Positions 40,780 through 43,873 of a stretch of DNA of 43,873 bases are shown piece after piece. This DNA comes from Erysipelotrichaceae bacterium (GTDB lineage: Bacteria > Bacillota_I > Bacilli_A > Erysipelotrichales > Erysipelotrichaceae), in contig JAUNEN010000006.1 in assembly GCA_030525525.1 (NCBI GenBank), forward strand, positions 35,225 to 79,097, in the 5' to 3' direction. Both the position numbers and the translations under genes were made by a program. Below the pieces are notes generated by a model. It saw only the letters and a program-made list of their open reading frames with translations. It was not told where the DNA came from and did no database searches. Numbering within the stretch: the stretch's first letter is position 1; each line of letters starts with the position of its first letter.

Positions 40780-41064
40780 ATGGCAGTTAAACTTCGTCTG
40801 AAGAGAATGGGTGCAAAGAAGGCTCCCAGATATCGTATCGTAGCAATCGATGAGCGTGCCCGCAGAGACGGCCGCGAAATCGAAGCAATCGGCTGGATCA
40901 ACCCGACAACTCAGCCTGAGACTGTAGAGGTTGATGCAGAAAAGGCTCTTGCATGGCTCAACAACGGTGCACAGCCTTCCGATACTGTCCGCAACATTCT
41001 TTCCAAGAAGGGTGTTATGAAGCAGTATCACGATGCAAAAGTTGCCGCTAAAAAGAAGGCATAA
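40780..41064 (+). CDS. rpsP: 30S ribosomal protein S16
   Basis: A ribosomal protein of 94 residues. [44 protein letters not shown] is the full S16 signature. The C-terminal tail is basic (AKVAAKKKA). AAGGAGGT precedes the ATG. It heads the rpsP-khpA-rimM-trmD operon. Confidence 0.98.
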   Translation: MAVKLRLKRMGAKKAPRYRIVAIDERARRDGREIEAIGWINPTTQPETVEVDAEKALAWLNNGAQPSDTVRNILSKKGVMKQYHDAKVAAKKKA

Positions 41065-41070
41065 GCTCTT

Positions 41071-41319
41071 ATGGCAGAGCTTGATAAGGTACTTCTCGAC
41101 CTCTGCAGACCGATGGTCGAGAACAAGGACAATCTTGATGTCCGCATCATGCCCAGCCTGAACGAGAGAGAAGTAGTCCTTCACGTTTATGCGGATAACG
41201 ACGACATTGCACGTCTGATCGGCAGAAAAGGCAGTATGGCTTCTGCTCTGCGTCAGGTTATGTCTGTGGCTTCCCATGCGGAAGACAAGAAGGTAACGAT
41301 TAAATTCGAACAGATCTAG
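41071..41319 (+). CDS. khpA: KH-domain RNA-binding protein KhpA
   Basis: An RNA-binding protein of 82 residues with a single KH domain; DDIARLIGRKGSMASALRQVM contains the I-G-x-x-G loop. In Bacillota KhpA partners with KhpB to control cell elongation and small-RNA binding. It lies 6 nt after rpsP, in the conserved place between rpsP and rimM. No ylqD is present. Confidence 0.95.
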   Translation: MAELDKVLLDLCRPMVENKDNLDVRIMPSLNEREVVLHVYADNDDIARLIGRKGSMASALRQVMSVASHAEDKKVTIKFEQI

Positions 41320-41345
41320 GATGTATGAACAATGCATCCTTTTTC
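41318..41345 (+). terminator. Internal hairpin/attenuator between khpA and rimM
   Basis: AGGATG (41318-41323) pairs with CATCCT (41335-41340), followed by TTTTC. It would let only part of the transcription pass into rimM-trmD. Confidence 0.6.
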
Positions 41346-41361
41346 TTAAAAAAGGTGAACT

Positions 41362-41871
41362 ATGGAATATATCTGCATCGGAAAAATAGTCAATACATTC
41401 GGAATCAGAGGCGAGCTCAAAATCCAGAGCTGGTCCGATTTTGATGATCTCCGTTATAAAAAAGGCAATACTGTCTATGTACTGTATGAAGGTCAGTACA
41501 TTCCTTTTGAGGTCGCATCCTTCCGCATCCACAAAGGATTCTCGATGGTAGCGTTCAAAGACCATCTGAATATCAATCTTGTCGAAAAATACAAGGAGTG
41601 CGAAGTCTATATCGATGAGACAGAGCGTACGCCTCTCAAAGAAGGGGAATACTACCGCGATGAGCTGGAAGGTCTTGAAGTCTGCACTGAAGAGGGAATG
41701 CATGTTGGGTCAGTGGTGAGTGTTGAAGAAACATTCGGCGCCAATAATAATCTTCGAATACTCAAGGATGACGGTAAGGAAGTTCTTGTGCCTTATGTCA
41801 AGGCATTCATCAGGGAAGTCAGAATGGATGAAGGGAAGATCATCATCAACAATATGGAGGGCCTTCTGTGA
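41362..41871 (+). CDS. rimM: Ribosome maturation factor RimM
   Basis: A 30S assembly factor of 169 residues that binds S19 near the 3' major domain. The N-terminal domain shows IGKIVNTFGIRGELKIQSWSD, and the PRC-barrel reads EGEYYRDELEGLEVCTEEGMHVGSV..TFGANNNLRILKDDGKEVLVPYVKAFIREV. AAAGGTG precedes the ATG. The stop overlaps the GTG start of trmD. Confidence 0.96.
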   Translation: MEYICIGKIVNTFGIRGELKIQSWSDFDDLRYKKGNTVYVLYEGQYIPFEVASFRIHKGFSMVAFKDHLNINLVEKYKECEVYIDETERTPLKEGEYYRDELEGLEVCTEEGMHVGSVVSVEETFGANNNLRILKDDGKEVLVPYVKAFIREVRMDEGKIIINNMEGLL

Positions 41872-42581
41872 AAATCACGATACTGACTCTGTTTCCGGAG
41901 ATGTTTGAGAATTTTCTGAATACTTCAATTGTCGGCCGCTCCCTGCAGAGAGGGCTTGCAGAAGTTGAATTTGTGCAGATCCGCGACTTTGCGCCGGGGA
42001 ACTACAAGCATGTCGATGACACGCCGTTTGGCGGCGGCAGCGGGATGGTGATGAAATGTCAGCCGGTTCTTGACGCTCTTGACAGTGTCAGAACCGAAAA
42101 CTCATGGGTGATGCTGACAAGCCCGGCCGGGAAGCCGTACACCCAGGCAAAAGCAAGAGAGCTCTCAAAAAAGGATCATCTGATCATCCTTTGCGGACAT
42201 TATGAAGGAATGGATGCACGCATCAATGATCATGTCGATGAGCTTGTTTCAATCGGCGATTATGTATTGACCGGCGGGGAACTGGCTTCCATGGTGATTA
42301 TGGATTCTGTGATCAGACTGCTCAAAGGTGCAATCACGGAAGGAAGCACGGATGAAGAATCACATGAAAACGGGCTTCTTGAATATCCCCAGTATACCCA
42401 TCCGGCTGATTACAACGGTGAAACCGTTCCGGAAATTCTGCTTTCCGGCAATCATGCAAAAATCAGGGAATGGCGCATTCTGCAGTCACTGCGCCTGACA
42501 AAAGAAAAACGGCCGGATCTTTATGAAAAGCATGAGTTCACCGAAGAAGAAAAGAAAATTCTGAAGAAATATGATGTTTAA
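41868..42581 (+). CDS. trmD: tRNA (guanine-37-N1)-methyltransferase TrmD
   Basis: A SPOUT methyltransferase of 237 residues that makes m1G37. KITILTLFPEMFENFLNTSIVGRSLQRGL, DDTPFGGGSGMVMK, LCGHYEGMDARI (the knot) and GDYVLTGGELASMVIMDSVIRL (SAM-binding) are typical. The start is the GTG at 41868, which overlaps the rimM stop (GTGA), with GGAGGG upstream inside rimM. In most Bacillota rplS follows trmD; here it does not. Confidence 0.97.
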   Translation: MKITILTLFPEMFENFLNTSIVGRSLQRGLAEVEFVQIRDFAPGNYKHVDDTPFGGGSGMVMKCQPVLDALDSVRTENSWVMLTSPAGKPYTQAKARELSKKDHLIILCGHYEGMDARINDHVDELVSIGDYVLTGGELASMVIMDSVIRLLKGAITEGSTDEESHENGLLEYPQYTHPADYNGETVPEILLSGNHAKIREWRILQSLRLTKEKRPDLYEKHEFTEEEKKILKKYDV

Positions 42582-42606
42582 GAGCGACTGACCGGTCGCT
42601 CTTTTT
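42581..42606 (+). terminator. Terminator of the rpsP-trmD operon
   Basis: AGAGCGAC (42581-42588) pairs with GTCGCTCT (42595-42602), then TTTTT. Confidence 0.9.
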
Positions 42607-42663
42607 GCTTCGCGGTACGTGATTCGCAGTATAATATTCATATTGAATTACCGGAGGTTTTTT

Positions 42664-43866
42664 ATGAGCGAAACAAAGTCAAAAGTCAAACTGAAATGGT
42701 ATCGCTTTACACAGATCGTCTTACTGCCTCTGATTATCATCGGAGCAGTCTATACCCTGATCTCTGATTTTACCGATCTGTTCGGTCTCAATCTTTCATG
42801 GACAGATCATTCGTTACGGAATCTGATCGAAGCCGGCGGGGCTGATGTCTATCATCTCGGTATTTATTTCTGGCCGGTGATCATCATACTGGCTCTGACA
42901 CTCATCAGACTGGTTCTTGCCCTTTATTCCTGGATCGGTTCCTTCCGTATGAGACGCTACAGCTACCGCTGCTGGCTGGCATTGACAACTCTGGGACTGA
43001 TCGGAACGATAGCTTTGATCTATGTCATCTGGGAATACGGTCTCAACAGAGGCGGAATGATCCAGTGGCTGGCGATGAGCGGCAATCAGCAGATTCACGT
43101 TGATGCGACATTCAACACGGTGATGAAGATCATGTTAATCCTGACAGGATTGCTTGCACTTCTTTATACGGTTGCCAACTATATTTATTACGGCAAGAGA
43201 AAGCATCTCTTCAATTACAATGAAGATCTGCAGGAACCTTATGAAGATGTTGAGGATGATGATTATATCGAAGAAGCAAAACCCAAACAGCCTGTACAGA
43301 GCGGACCTTTTATTTCCGTGGAAGAAGTCAAATCAGAAGAGCCTGCTGCACCTGTAGAAACAAGACCGGCTGAAGAAGTGATCGAGCCGGAAGTGATTGA
43401 ACCGAAAGCAGAAGAGCTTGAAGAAACACAGCAGATTGAAGATCTTTCAGAATCGGCAGCTGAAGAAGAAATGACTGAGAAGGAAGTGCAGCCTGAAGTA
43501 ATTGAGCAGGCAGAAGAAACTGCTGAAGTTCAGACAGACGATGAACCTGATGAACTCGGAGCACTTCTTGAAGATACCGAAAAAGCCATGATGGAAATCG
43601 GAAGTGCGAAGACAGAAGAACCTGAAGTCGATCCTGAGCCGGCTGTGATCAGTCTGGTTGGTGAAGAGAGTGAACCGGTAAGCGTTGAGCGCAGTATGCC
43701 TTTGCAGGATGAACCGGATGAAGCAGAGCAGATTGCTGAAACACAGGTTCTTGAAACAATCAGTGAGATTACCGAAGAGGCGATCAGATACTGCCCTGAT
43801 TGCGGCGCAAAGATTCCCGACAGGGAAATGAGATACTGCATCCGCTGCGGCAGAAAAATCCGTTAA
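42664..43866 (+). CDS. Membrane protein with acidic repeat linker and C-terminal zinc ribbon, unknown function
   Basis: A protein of 400 residues. Four membrane segments lie in the first 180 residues (about 12-33, 62-88, 98-122 and 150-175). A long, very acidic Glu-Pro-Val-rich linker (about 185-370) follows. The C-terminus IRYCPDCGAKIPDREMRYCIRCGRKIR is a C-x2-C...C-x2-C zinc ribbon. The linker lacks a hydrophobic character and is probably disordered in the cytosol. GGAGG precedes the ATG, and TATAAT lies at 42630-42635. No enzymatic motif is visible. The architecture suggests a scaffold or sensor, but this is inference. Confidence 0.82.
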   Translation: MSETKSKVKLKWYRFTQIVLLPLIIIGAVYTLISDFTDLFGLNLSWTDHSLRNLIEAGGADVYHLGIYFWPVIIILALTLIRLVLALYSWIGSFRMRRYSYRCWLALTTLGLIGTIALIYVIWEYGLNRGGMIQWLAMSGNQQIHVDATFNTVMKIMLILTGLLALLYTVANYIYYGKRKHLFNYNEDLQEPYEDVEDDDYIEEAKPKQPVQSGPFISVEEVKSEEPAAPVETRPAEEVIEPEVIEPKAEELEETQQIEDLSESAAEEEMTEKEVQPEVIEQAEETAEVQTDDEPDELGALLEDTEKAMMEIGSAKTEEPEVDPEPAVISLVGEESEPVSVERSMPLQDEPDEAEQIAETQVLETISEITEEAIRYCPDCGAKIPDREMRYCIRCGRKIR

Positions 43867-43873
43867 AAAAGAG

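Noticed and set aside
40735..41703. 322-codon minus-strand frame over rpsP-khpA-rimM
   Set aside because: It runs opposite to three certain genes with matching ribosome binding sites, so it reflects codon bias only.
1..43873. CRISPR arrays, insertion sequences, prophage genes, tRNA clusters
   Set aside because: I looked for regular repeats, transposase or integrase motifs and cloverleaf-like stretches in the gaps between genes and saw none.

Overview
The window looks like a chromosomal segment of a moderate-GC member of the Bacillota (Firmicutes). The evidence is the gene set and its order: pbp1A-recU-gpsB-rnpB (class B RNase P RNA), dnaD-nth, pgsA-recA, rny-ymdB-ferredoxin-miaB, rnjB-ftsK, ffh, and rpsP-khpA-rimM-trmD, together with perfect CcpA cre sequences and a yybP-ykoY manganese riboswitch. 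No sporulation gene is visible; for example, nothing like spoVS lies between ymdB and miaB. An Erysipelotrichia-type lineage is a reasonable guess, but it is inference from gene content and style, not from a marker comparison.

Layout. Positions 1-3.6 kb are accessory: a truncated aldo/keto reductase, a flavoprotein with a cysteine motif, a frameshifted aldo/keto reductase remnant, and a lipoprotein with two esterase domains. Positions 3.6-13 kb hold many short transcription units: a thioredoxin-fold protein, an EamA transporter, dnaD-nth, acetyltransferases, an orphan PTS IIB with a perfect cre, pyroglutamyl peptidase, small membrane proteins and redox proteins. Positions 12.6-15.5 kb are on the minus strand (SDR oxidoreductase, LysR regulator, monoglyceride-lipase-like hydrolase). 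Positions 15.6-21.8 kb carry aspartate kinase, a GntR/YtrA-type regulator with its ABC transporter, and a GH31 glycosidase coupled to a ProX-type tRNA editing protein. From 21.9 kb to the end is mostly housekeeping: cell wall and division (PBP1A, GpsB), recombination (RecU, RecA), lipid synthesis (PgsA), Mn/Ca efflux, RNA decay (RNase Y, YmdB, an RNase J paralogue), tRNA modification (MiaB, TrmD), chromosome translocation (FtsK), SRP (Ffh) and ribosome maturation (S16, KhpA, RimM).

I see no CRISPR array, insertion sequence, prophage, tRNA or rRNA operon, and no obvious new multi-gene system. The most interesting signals are: (i) a recurring leaderless architecture, in which a -10 box sits 6-9 nt upstream of the ATG with no Shine-Dalgarno, at seven genes; (ii) an RNase J paralogue that has lost most of its metal-binding residues but keeps the rnjB-ftsK position; (iii) a dyad centred near -64 of an SDR gene beside a LysR gene; (iv) a YtrA-type operator filling the promoter spacer of its own operon; (v) promoters whose -35 boxes are embedded in the upstream terminator; (vi) a two-esterase lipoprotein; and (vii) a Mn riboswitch in front of a CaCA antiporter.

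Protein lengths, spacings and motifs were read by eye; family names rest on motif recognition without any database search.
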